Position numbers and translations under genes: made by a program. From Eubacteriales bacterium (GTDB lineage Bacteria > Bacillota_A > Clostridia > Lachnospirales > Lachnospiraceae), in assembly GCA_030533315.1 (NCBI GenBank), contig JAUNJL010000115.1:1-5436 (forward strand): a stretch of 5,436 nt of DNA. Reading direction: 5' to 3'. The number at the start of each line of letters is the position of its first letter. Within the stretch, counting starts at the first letter, position 1. Below are positions 1-5,377 of the stretch, piece after piece. The notes beneath the pieces were generated by a model. It searched no databases and had not been told where the DNA came from. It worked only from the letters and a program-made list of their open reading frames with translations.

Positions 1-16
1 ACATAGAAATTTCCTT
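1..16 (-). CDS. Possible start of a leftward gene cut off by the window edge
   Basis: On the minus strand an ATG lies at bases 4-2. An AAGGA Shine-Dalgarno-like sequence (bases 16-12) precedes it by 7 bases, a normal spacing. It sits downstream of a good promoter candidate (146-174), which fits a gene starting here and running off the left edge. Only the start codon and one further base are visible, so neither the product nor even the reading frame can be confirmed. In related genomes the gene after recG is often the 16S rRNA methyltransferase rsmD, but nothing here identifies it. The call rests only on promoter, ribosome site and start-codon geometry. Confidence 0.35.
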
Positions 17-65
17 AGATCTGTTACCACCTACACTACCACAAGAATTTTCCCGGCGCAAGAAC

Positions 66-99
66 TTTATAATTTTTTCACATTTATAATTTTTTCACA
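66..99. repeat. Two exact 17-bp AT-rich tandem repeats
   Basis: The 17-base unit TTTATAATTTTTTCACA (plus strand) occurs at 66-82 and again at 83-99 without a mismatch, and the first three bases of a third copy follow at 100-102. Read on the minus strand, the direction of the flanking genes, each unit is TGTGAAAAAATTATAAA. They lie in the leader between the promoter at 146-174 and the possible start codon at 4. A unit of about 1.6 helical turns places the copies on different faces of DNA. They could be tandem operator half-sites, a slippage duplication, or RNA single-strand spacers. No regulator can be named. Confidence 0.8.
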
Positions 100-102
100 T
101 TT

Positions 103-130
103 CCCCCTCACCCCGCCCCACCATTACCCC
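103..130 (-). other. G-quadruplex motif in a gene leader
   Basis: On the minus strand four G-tracts follow one another: GGGG (130-127), a 7-base loop, GGGG (119-116), a 1-base loop, GGGG (114-111), a 3-base loop, and GGGGG (107-103). This meets the strict four-tract definition with tracts of at least four, rare in AT-rich intergenic DNA. It starts roughly 10 bases after the transcription start expected from the TATATT box at 146-151, so the RNA as well as the non-template DNA strand could fold. Function is inferred only: such structures can affect promoter escape, translation or mRNA stability. Confidence 0.7.
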
Positions 131-145
131 TACTTTTACAGTATC

Positions 146-174
146 AATATACTACATTTTGTTCTAAAAAACAA
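146..174 (-). promoter_or_regulatory. Promoter candidate for the leftward gene beyond the edge
   Basis: On the minus strand TTGTTT (174-169) and TATATT (151-146) are separated by exactly 17 bases. The -10 matches the sigma-A consensus at five of six positions and the -35 at three of six. It lies about 30 bases beyond the last terminator (204-244), where a new transcription unit would be expected to begin. The expected start is near base 139, giving a leader of roughly 135 bases before the possible ATG at base 4. Confidence 0.5.
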
Positions 175-203
175 GTCTCGCCACCCCTCTTTCCCCGTAA
201 AGA

Positions 204-244
204 CAAAAGAAAAAACCCGAAGACAGATGAACACTGTCTCCAGG
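204..244 (-). terminator. Intrinsic terminator, second of a tandem pair
   Basis: On the minus strand an 11-bp stem (244-234 with 226-216, two G-U pairs) closes a 7-base loop (233-227). Six T residues follow immediately (215-210), then a further T-rich run to about 204. This is a textbook rho-independent terminator. It lies 165 bases past the stop of the small gene at 410-808 and acts as backup to the hairpin at 269-296, separating that gene from the next promoter. Confidence 0.85.
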
Positions 245-253
245 CTTTTGGAA

Positions 254-310
254 GGATCCGCACAACCCAAAAAGAGGGCAGCCCTCGCTGTCCTCTCCTC
301 ATCCGGATCC
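254..310. repeat. Inverted repeat enclosing the first terminator
   Basis: The 7-base sequence GGATCCG (254-260) is the exact reverse complement of CGGATCC (304-310). Between them lies the first terminator hairpin (269-296). In RNA the two arms could form an outer stem around the terminator helix. GGATCC is itself palindromic, so part of the match is a property of that hexamer. It may be a structural scaffold in the 3' untranslated region, or chance. Confidence 0.5.
269..296 (-). terminator. Intrinsic terminator, first of a tandem pair
   Basis: On the minus strand a 10-bp stem with one A-C mismatch (296-287 pairing with 282-273) closes the 4-base loop GAGG (286-283). An unbroken T5 follows (273-269, its first base also pairing in the stem). 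An alternative smaller fold is GAGGG-CTG-CCCTC. It lies about 113 bases beyond the stop codon of the 410-808 gene. The helix and T-tract together support rho-independent termination, with the second terminator at 204-244 catching read-through. Confidence 0.75.
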
Positions 311-409
311 AAACACAGATCACTTCGTGCTTCATTTTTCATATATCATCGAAGAGCCGGGATACCCCCCGCCCATCACGTGAATGCCTATGGAAAACAA
401 GGAACAAAA

Positions 410-808
410 TCAAAGCTCCACAGACCCGGCAGCATCATCGTTGATCACGTAATATGCCTTGTTCTCCTCCGGCTTCAAATACACCTTCAGATCATCGATC
501 TCGGACTCCTTCTTGCCCATCTCATCCGTCCAGACCTTCTTCACATTCGCAACGATCTCCTTGATGGGAACCTCCTTGCCCATAAACTGAAGATACACGG
601 CGGTCTTTGCCGGTTCCACACTTACGGCCGGCTTTCTTGCAGCAGTTCTCTTTGGAGCGGCAGGCTCTTTGACAGCTTCTGCTTTTGCAGGCTCAGCCTT
701 CACAGTCGTCTCCTTTGCAGCCGGTTCTGCAGCCTTAACGGCAGCCTCCTTCTCAGCCCCTTTGGCAGCCATGGTTTCTGCTCTTTTTACAGTTCTCTTA
801 GTAGCCAT
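410..808 (-). CDS. DUF6465-like small protein with histone-H1-like tail
   Basis: The 132-aa product has two parts. Residues 1-66 are low complexity: residues 1-60 hold 19 Ala, 11 Lys, 4 Arg and 8 Glu, arranged as loose K-A-E-P repeats, a net-positive tail like bacterial histone-H1 analogues. Residues 69-132 form a compact conserved-looking domain (VYLQFMGKEVP, a Lys-rich helix, then LKVYLKPEENKAYYVIND) ending in GSVEL. I recognise this domain as resembling DUF6465, an uncharacterised family common in Lachnospiraceae; that name is from memory. The start at 808 is chosen because AAGGAGG lies 8 bases upstream. A longer frame to 916 has no ribosome site and runs across the promoter. There is no signal peptide or membrane segment, so it is probably cytoplasmic. 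It has its own promoter and a double terminator, suggesting a monocistronic gene. DNA or RNA binding is plausible from the tail but unproven. Confidence 0.85.
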   Translation of the reverse strand: MATKRTVKRAETMAAKGAEKEAAVKAAEPAAKETTVKAEPAKAEAVKEPAAPKRTAARKPAVSVEPAKTAVYLQFMGKEVPIKEIVANVKKVWTDEMGKKESEIDDLKVYLKPEENKAYYVINDDAAGSVEL

Positions 809-852
809 ATAAGCCTCCTCCTTAAAGTTAAAAGAATATTTCATACCCGGAT

Positions 853-881
853 AGAATACTACCATTTTGCCCTTTTTGCAA
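853..881 (-). promoter_or_regulatory. Promoter of the DUF6465-like gene
   Basis: On the minus strand TTGCAA (881-876) and TATTCT (858-853) are spaced by exactly 17 bases; each matches the sigma-A consensus at four of six positions. The expected start lies near base 846, giving a leader of about 38 bases ending in the strong AAGGAGG ribosome site. This supports expression independent of recG. The -35 overlaps an inverted repeat, TTGC-N7-GCAA (881-867), that could be an operator. Confidence 0.6.
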
Positions 882-988
882 GTTTTTCTTTCTGCACAAA
901 GGCTAAAATCAAGCAAAAATGAGATTTTTTGTGAAATAGGCTGAAAACATCGGAATATACCCCTGTCCTTTGGTGCGAAAGAGCCATC

Positions 989-3043
989 TCAAAGACTAAG
1001 ACTTTCCAGCTTTTCAGACATATATGCCTCCAATCGCTGAAAAAGAGCCCTGTTTTGGGGCAAAGTGAGCATGGGATCCAGCTCCAGGATCTGAGAAACC
1101 GCCTGGCTGGCCGCCTTTAAAACATCAGAATCATTGTAAATATCCCCCAGGCGAAACTCCAGAAGCCCGCTTTGACGGATCCCGAAAAGGTCTCCCGGCC
1201 CTCGAAGCTTCAGGTCCTCCCCGGCGATGTAGAAGCCGTCGTTGGAATGATTAAGGATCTCCAGACGCTTCCTTGTCTCCGGCTCCTCGTTTCCCTGAAG
1301 GAAGATACAGTAAGATTGATAAGCCCCCCTTCCCACCCGTCCTCTCAGCTGATGGAGCTGGGCAAGACCGAAACGCTCCGCATTTTCCACCATCATCACC
1401 GTGGCATTCGGCACATTCACCCCCACCTCCACCACAGTCGTGGAAACCAGCACATGGATCCTCCCATGGGCAAAAGCCTCCATGATCTCATTCTTCTGTG
1501 ACGCCCTCATTTTTCCATGAAGAGCCTCCACTACCATGTGAGAGGGAAGTACCTCCCGAAGCCTTCGAGTATAGTCCGTCACATTTTCCCCGTCCATCCC
1601 CTCACTCTCCTCCACCATCGGGCAGATGACGTAGGCCTGCCTCCCCTGCTCCACCTCCTTTTGTATAAAGGCGTAAGCCTTCGGACGATAAGCCGGCCCC
1701 ACCACACAGTTTTTCACAGGCAGCCGGGATGCGGGAAGCTGGTCAATAATGGAAATATCCAAATCACCGTAAAGGATGATGGCCAGAGTCCGGGGAATGG
1801 GAGTGGCACTCATCACCAGCACGTGAGGCGGATTCCCCCTAGTGGTCAGAGCCTCCCTCTGGCGAACGCCAAAACGGTGCTGCTCATCCGTGATCACCAA
1901 AGCCAGCTTCTCATAAACCACCTTCTCCTGGATCAGGGCATGGGTCCCCACGATCAGTCTTGTCTCCCCCGTCTGTATCTGCCGGTAGATCTCCCGCTTT
2001 TCCCTCGCTCCCGTGGAGCCGGTGAGAAGCACTGGAGAAAGCCCCTCCTGGGGACACCCGGAAAGAAGCTGAATGAGCGCTTCATAGTGCTGCCTTGCCA
2101 ACACCTCCGTCGGCACCATCAAAGCCGCCTGATAGCCATTCTTGGCCGTAAGGATCATGGCAAGAAAGGCCAGGATGGTTTTTCCGCTCCCCACGTCCCC
2201 CTGGATCAGCCTGGACATGAGGGAATGACTGCAAAGATCCCGCTCCAGCTCCCTCCACACGTTCTCCTGAGCCCTGGTCAGGGTGTAAGGGAGACTCTCG
2301 ATGATCTCCTCCGTCGCCCATACCGGCTTCATGGGATAAACATTCTTCGCCTCCTCCGCTTTATCCTTCAGCATCTGAATCGCCAGGATAAACAGTAAAA
2401 ATTCATCAAACACAAGACGCTTCCTGGCCGTGAGAAGCTCCTCCATGCTGCCGGGAAAATGGATAGCCTGCAGCGCATAATTCTCCTCCGCCAGGTGAAA
2501 ACGCTCCCGAAGATCCTCCGGCAAAAATTCTGTCACCAGACTCTTTTCCTCAAGCAGCTGCCGAACCAGCTTGACCACCGTCTTGTTGGAAAGCCCTGCC
2601 GTCAGCCCATAGATAGGCTGAAGACTGTGCAGCAGCTCCTGATAGGCGGCAGGGGTAAAGATCTCCGGGTGCTCCATTTTCAACCCGTTCTGCCGCCGTA
2701 CCACCCGTCCCCGAAACACAAACACGCTGCCCTTTCTCAGGGTAGTCCGAAGATACGGCGCATTGAACCACACCACCGGCAGCCTGCCCGTGGCATCCGC
2801 CCCGGTGATCGTAAGGATCTGAAGCCCTCTGGCCTGGTTCATGCGGACGGTGGTGACAACGGTACAGGATATGGTGGCCACGCACCCCTCCTTGATTTCC
2901 CGGATAGGCCTTGGCTCCTCATAAACGTCGTAATTTCTGGGATAATAATGAAGAAGCTCCTGGGTGGTACGCACGCCCACCTTTTGAAACAGCTTCTCCG
3001 TTTTTTCACCCACTCCCTTTAACTCCCTCAATGATAAACTCAT
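989..3043 (-). CDS. recG: ATP-dependent DNA helicase RecG
   Basis: RecG is a superfamily 2 double-strand DNA translocase. It regresses stalled replication forks and processes branched recombination intermediates such as Holliday junctions and R-loops. The 684-aa product is full length for the family. Residues 1-50 are the helix-rich N-terminus and about 50-150 the OB-fold wedge domain that contacts the fork. The motor follows: Walker A GDVGSGKT (282-289), Walker B DEQH followed by RFG (386-392), SATPIPRT (412-419), motif V TVVEVGVNVP (536-545) and motif VI QLRGRVGRG (566-574). The C-terminal GEDLKLRGPGDLFGIRQSG (608-626) is typical of RecG. The frame stays open to a GTG at 3208, but the family N-terminus begins at MSLSLRELKG and GGGAGG (3053-3048) lies just 4 bases before the ATG at 3043, so that start is chosen. 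The spacing is slightly short. It follows yloV after a 244-base structured spacer. I see no convincing terminator after its TGA. Confidence 0.97.
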   Translation of the reverse strand: MSLSLRELKGVGEKTEKLFQKVGVRTTQELLHYYPRNYDVYEEPRPIREIKEGCVATISCTVVTTVRMNQARGLQILTITGADATGRLPVVWFNAPYLRTTLRKGSVFVFRGRVVRRQNGLKMEHPEIFTPAAYQELLHSLQPIYGLTAGLSNKTVVKLVRQLLEEKSLVTEFLPEDLRERFHLAEENYALQAIHFPGSMEELLTARKRLVFDEFLLFILAIQMLKDKAEEAKNVYPMKPVWATEEIIESLPYTLTRAQENVWRELERDLCSHSLMSRLIQGDVGSGKTILAFLAMILTAKNGYQAALMVPTEVLARQHYEALIQLLSGCPQEGLSPVLLTGSTGAREKREIYRQIQTGETRLIVGTHALIQEKVVYEKLALVITDEQHRFGVRQREALTTRGNPPHVLVMSATPIPRTLAIILYGDLDISIIDQLPASRLPVKNCVVGPAYRPKAYAFIQKEVEQGRQAYVICPMVEESEGMDGENVTDYTRRLREVLPSHMVVEALHGKMRASQKNEIMEAFAHGRIHVLVSTTVVEVGVNVPNATVMMVENAERFGLAQLHQLRGRVGRGAYQSYCIFLQGNEEPETRKRLEILNHSNDGFYIAGEDLKLRGPGDLFGIRQSGLLEFRLGDIYNDSDVLKAASQAVSQILELDPMLTLPQNRALFQRLEAYMSEKLESLSL

Positions 3044-3080
3044 GATACCTCCCAAAGGGGCCTTCCCGCTGGGAAAACAC

Positions 3081-3108
3081 AAAAGGCGGAAGCACTCTCC
3101 CGCCTTTT
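3081..3108 (-). other. Strong hairpin upstream of recG, possible attenuator
   Basis: On the minus strand a 12-bp stem with one G-U pair (3108-3097 with 3092-3081) closes the loop AGTG (3096-3093). The downstream arm ends in TTTT and continues as GTGTTTT, a broken T-tract, so it resembles a weak intrinsic terminator. It lies 38 bases before the recG start and 28 bases before its GGGAGG site. A smaller 5-bp hairpin (3063-3075) sits in between. It may reduce read-through from yloV into recG, or protect the recG message after processing. Confidence 0.55.
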
Positions 3109-3130
3109 CGCCCCATATAAAAACAAATTC

Positions 3131-3206
3131 TCCCCTGAGGAAACGGTCCGTCTCCTGCAGAAACGCTCCCCTGCGGAGGAAACGATCCAGCCTCCCGCAG
3201 AAACAC
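3131..3206 (-). repeat. Imperfect tandem duplication in the yloV-recG spacer
   Basis: On the minus strand unit A (3206-3167, 40 bases) and unit B (3166-3131, 36 bases) align closely. Both open with G(T/C)GTTTCTGC(G/A)GGAG, continue with GA(T/C)CGTTTCCTC, and end AGGGGA; the main difference is that unit B lacks CGC of the CTCCGCAGG stretch. More diverged versions of the TTTC...AGGAG theme continue upstream to about 3251. Each sub-unit carries an SD-like purine core. The array has no reading frame of its own with a start and ribosome site. Confidence 0.6.
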
Positions 3207-3251
3207 ACCCCTGCTCAAAAAGCAATCCTCTTCTTTGCAGGGAAACTCCTC

Positions 3252-3277
3252 TGCGGAAAAACAGCCATTTTTCCGCA
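3252..3277. other. Perfect 10-bp inverted repeat just after yloV
   Basis: TGCGGAAAAA (3252-3261) and TTTTTCCGCA (3268-3277) are exact reverse complements around a 6-base loop (3262-3267). On the transcribed minus strand the hairpin begins only 10 bases past the yloV TGA. The T-run is inside the stem and the next bases are GAGGAG, so it lacks the free T-tract of an intrinsic terminator. It could stabilise the 3' end of the upstream message or mark an RNA-processing point. Confidence 0.65.
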
Positions 3278-3287
3278 AACACGCACC

Positions 3288-4964
3288 TCATTCTACAGAA
3301 ATAATATAGTAATAAATAGGCTGGCCGCCGTAATTGACCTCCACCTCGCAGTCGGGATAAGCCTCCTGAAGCTCTCCGGCCAGGACGTCCGCATCCTCCT
3401 CTGCCACATCCTCTCCGTAATAGATGCTGATGACCTCCGCATCCTCCGTCATCATGGCCTCCACCGTCTCCCTGGCGATGTTCTTCCGGCCCTTTCCCAC
3501 GGCCAGGATGCCCTTGTCACCGATCCCCATGATATCCCCCTCATGGATCTCCTTCTCATCCACCCGGGTATCCCGCACCGCATAGGTGACCTGGCCGGTC
3601 CTTACCATGGACACGGCCTCCATCATGGACTCCAGATTCTCCTGGGGATCCCGCTCCGGCACAAAGCCGATCAAGGCAGAGATACCCTGAGGTATGGTCT
3701 TGGTGGGAACCACCACGATCTCCTTGTCCTCCGTCAGATCCCTTGCCTGATTGGCAGCAAGGATGATGTTCTTGTTATTCGGAAGGATGTAAATCGTCTT
3801 CGCATTGACCTGGCTGATGGCATTCAGCATATCCTCCGTGCTGGGATTCATGGTCTGACCTCCCTCGATCAGATAATCCACGCCCAGCTCCTTAAAGATG
3901 GCGGACAAGCCCTCCCCCACCGAGACGGAGATAAAGCCGGTATCCTTCGGCGGCTCCGCAAAAGCCTTCTTCTCGGCGGCCTCCTGCTCCCTGGCGAGAC
4001 GGTTGGCGTCCTTGATCAGCTTCTCCTGATGCTCCTCCCGCATATTGTCGATCTTCATGCGGGAAAGGGCGCCGTAGGTAAGCGCCCGCTCAATGGCCTG
4101 ACCCGGATGATTGGTATGAACATGAACCTTCACGATCTCCTCATCAGCCACCAGGACGATGGAATCGCCGATGGAGGTCAGGAATTTCTTGAAGCTGTGA
4201 GTCTCCACATCAGAAAGAGGCTTGTCCAGCAAAATGATAAACTCCGTGCAGTAGCCGAACTTGATGTCCGCCTCCGCCTGGGGAGAGATCTTCGTCACGC
4301 CTGCCCCGCCTGCGGAAGGAACAAACTGGGTATAGTCGATCTCCTTTCCCAAAAATCCATCCATGGCGCCCCGAAAGACCTCCAAAAGGCCCTGGCCCCC
4401 GGAATCCACCACACCAGCCTCCTTCAGCACGGGAAGCATCTCCGGCGTCCTGGCCAAGGTCTTCTCCGCATGATCGATGATCTCCTCAAAAAAGGGCTCC
4501 AGCTGATCGCTGTCCTCGGCGATCTGGCCGGCCTTGATGGCGGCCTCCTTCGCCACGGTCAGGATGGTACCCTCCTTCGGCTTCATAACTGCCTTATAAG
4601 CCGTCTCCACGCCCTTTTCCATCGCCGCCGCAATGGCCGGAGCGTCCAGCCGGTCCAGCTTTTTGACGCCCTTCGTGAAGCCTCGCAGAAGCTGGGAAAG
4701 GATCACCCCGGAATTACCCCTGGCTCCCCTCAAGGAGCCGGAGGAGATCGCCTTCGCAAGAGTCTCCATGTCAGGCTCCTGAAGGCCGCTCACCTCTGAT
4801 GCGGCCGCCATAATGGTCAGCGTCATATTCGTGCCGGTGTCCCCGTCAGGTACGGGAAACACGTTCAATTCATTGATCCACTCTTTCTTTGCCTCCAGAT
4901 TCTTGGCTCCGGCCAAAAACATTCTGGACAGTAATTTCGCATCTATGGTCTGTCTACTCACCAC
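3288..4964 (-). CDS. yloV: DAK2-domain protein, fatty acid kinase FakA/YloV type
   Basis: This family provides the ATP-binding kinase subunit. In Staphylococcus aureus FakA it phosphorylates a fatty acid presented by a FakB (DegV-family) partner to give acyl-phosphate for phospholipid synthesis. The 558-aa product is full length. The DAK2 nucleotide domain covers about residues 10-200: PVPDGDTGTNM (37-47) with the Mg-binding aspartates, RGARGNSGVILSQ (79-91), KPKEGTILTV (128-137) and VVDSGGQGL (185-193). A middle domain holds HVHTNHPG (281-288), the His-rich segment needed for phosphotransfer in FakA. A C-terminal DegV-like domain (about 343-558) ends in the family-typical GGQPIYYYIISVE. There is no membrane segment. 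It starts with two consecutive GTG codons (4964 and 4961). AGGAGG lies 5 bases before the first and 8 before the second, so either may be used. It follows the Asp23 gene by 17 bases, the usual Firmicutes pairing. No FakB partner lies in the window, so the substrate is inferred from family. Confidence 0.93.
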   Translation of the reverse strand: MVSRQTIDAKLLSRMFLAGAKNLEAKKEWINELNVFPVPDGDTGTNMTLTIMAAASEVSGLQEPDMETLAKAISSGSLRGARGNSGVILSQLLRGFTKGVKKLDRLDAPAIAAAMEKGVETAYKAVMKPKEGTILTVAKEAAIKAGQIAEDSDQLEPFFEEIIDHAEKTLARTPEMLPVLKEAGVVDSGGQGLLEVFRGAMDGFLGKEIDYTQFVPSAGGAGVTKISPQAEADIKFGYCTEFIILLDKPLSDVETHSFKKFLTSIGDSIVLVADEEIVKVHVHTNHPGQAIERALTYGALSRMKIDNMREEHQEKLIKDANRLAREQEAAEKKAFAEPPKDTGFISVSVGEGLSAIFKELGVDYLIEGGQTMNPSTEDMLNAISQVNAKTIYILPNNKNIILAANQARDLTEDKEIVVVPTKTIPQGISALIGFVPERDPQENLESMMEAVSMVRTGQVTYAVRDTRVDEKEIHEGDIMGIGDKGILAVGKGRKNIARETVEAMMTEDAEVISIYYGEDVAEEDADVLAGELQEAYPDCEVEVNYGGQPIYYYIISVE

Positions 4965-4981
4965 AAGCTCCTCCTCTATTT

Positions 4982-5341
4982 CTAATCTATGGCGCGCACG
5001 CCTTCTACATAGATGTTGATCTTATCGATTTCAAGGCCAGTGAAGGCTTCCACTTTATATTTCACATTGCTCACAAGATTGTCCGCAATGGTACCGATGT
5101 TCACGCCATAAGCCACGATCACGTGGAAATCCAGACGGATCTTGTTTTCATCCGTGATCCGCACGTTGATCCCATGATGCAGAGAATCTCTGCGAAGAAG
5201 CTTTACAAGACCATCCTTCATACTGACGGCAGCCATTCCAATAATCCCAAAGCACTCAACGGCCACGCTGCCCGCATACGTGCTGATGACATCCGTGTCA
5301 ATGACAATTTGTCCCAGTCCGGAATCTATACGTCCATTCAT
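4982..5341 (-). CDS. yloU: Asp23/Gls24 family envelope stress response protein
   Basis: The 119-aa product belongs to the Asp23/Gls24 family, small proteins linked in Gram-positive bacteria to alkaline and cell-envelope stress; their molecular role is not settled. The N-terminal part (residues 11-40, IVIDTDVISTYAGSVAVECFGIIGMAAV) and the later segment (residues 68-95, IRLDFHVIVAYGVNIGTIADNLVSNVKY) are typical of the family. The C-terminus, VEAFTGLEIDKINIYVEGVRAID, is typical too. The hydrophobic stretch at 22-40 has charged and polar interruptions and is part of the fold rather than a membrane span. GGAGG (5353-5349) stands 7 bases before the ATG, after a TATAAT promoter, so the start is secure. 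The stop is 17 bases from the yloV start. In Bacillus subtilis the same pair, yloU-yloV, lies next to rpmB, which would be beyond the right edge here. This pairing hints at a shared role in envelope or lipid homeostasis, which is inference. Confidence 0.92.
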   Translation of the reverse strand: MNGRIDSGLGQIVIDTDVISTYAGSVAVECFGIIGMAAVSMKDGLVKLLRRDSLHHGINVRITDENKIRLDFHVIVAYGVNIGTIADNLVSNVKYKVEAFTGLEIDKINIYVEGVRAID

Positions 5342-5377
5342 ATGGTTACCTCCGTAAAATAAATAATATATGCCCCT

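Noticed and set aside
20..60. T-box-like GTAGGTGGTAACAG on the minus strand of the left leader
   Set aside because: It only loosely resembles the T-box antiterminator motif. No specifier stem, AGUA bulge or terminator alternative is visible in the short leader.
66..99. Two TATAAT hexamers on the plus strand read as promoters
   Set aside because: They are part of the 17-bp repeat; no -35-like hexamer lies 16-18 bases upstream of either and no plus-strand gene follows.
136..342. Two small minus-strand open frames (68 and 63 codons) after the DUF6465-like gene
   Set aside because: Both pass through two intrinsic terminators and lack a Shine-Dalgarno sequence; the translations look random.
227..922. 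A 231-codon open frame on the plus strand
   Set aside because: It runs antisense through the terminator, the small gene and its promoter; its Ser/Leu/Cys-rich translation mirrors the Lys/Ala-rich tail on the other strand.
910..991. A terminator directly after recG
   Set aside because: TGAGAT (991-986) can pair with ATCTCA (925-920) before a T5 run, but the loop would be about 60 bases. The alternative local stems are AT-rich and lack a T-tract.
1517..2398. A 293-codon open frame on the plus strand
   Set aside because: It is antisense to well-conserved RecG motor motifs, and its His/Pro/Leu/Arg-rich translation is a complementary-strand artefact.
3109..3140. A recG promoter with TATATG as -10 in the spacer
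   Set aside because: The hexamer at the 17-base position, TTCCTC, is a poor -35, so it is no better than background.
3044..3208. A 55-residue N-terminal extension of RecG from a GTG at 3208
   Set aside because: The extension lies in the repeat array and hairpin, has no proper ribosome site, and RecG proteins normally begin at the segment starting MSLSLRELKG, which has its own GGGAGG.
3042..4799. A 585-codon open frame on the plus strand
   Set aside because: It lies antisense across the yloV gene and spacer, matches no family I recognise, is rich in His/Leu/Arg as expected of a reverse-frame shadow, and has no ribosome site.
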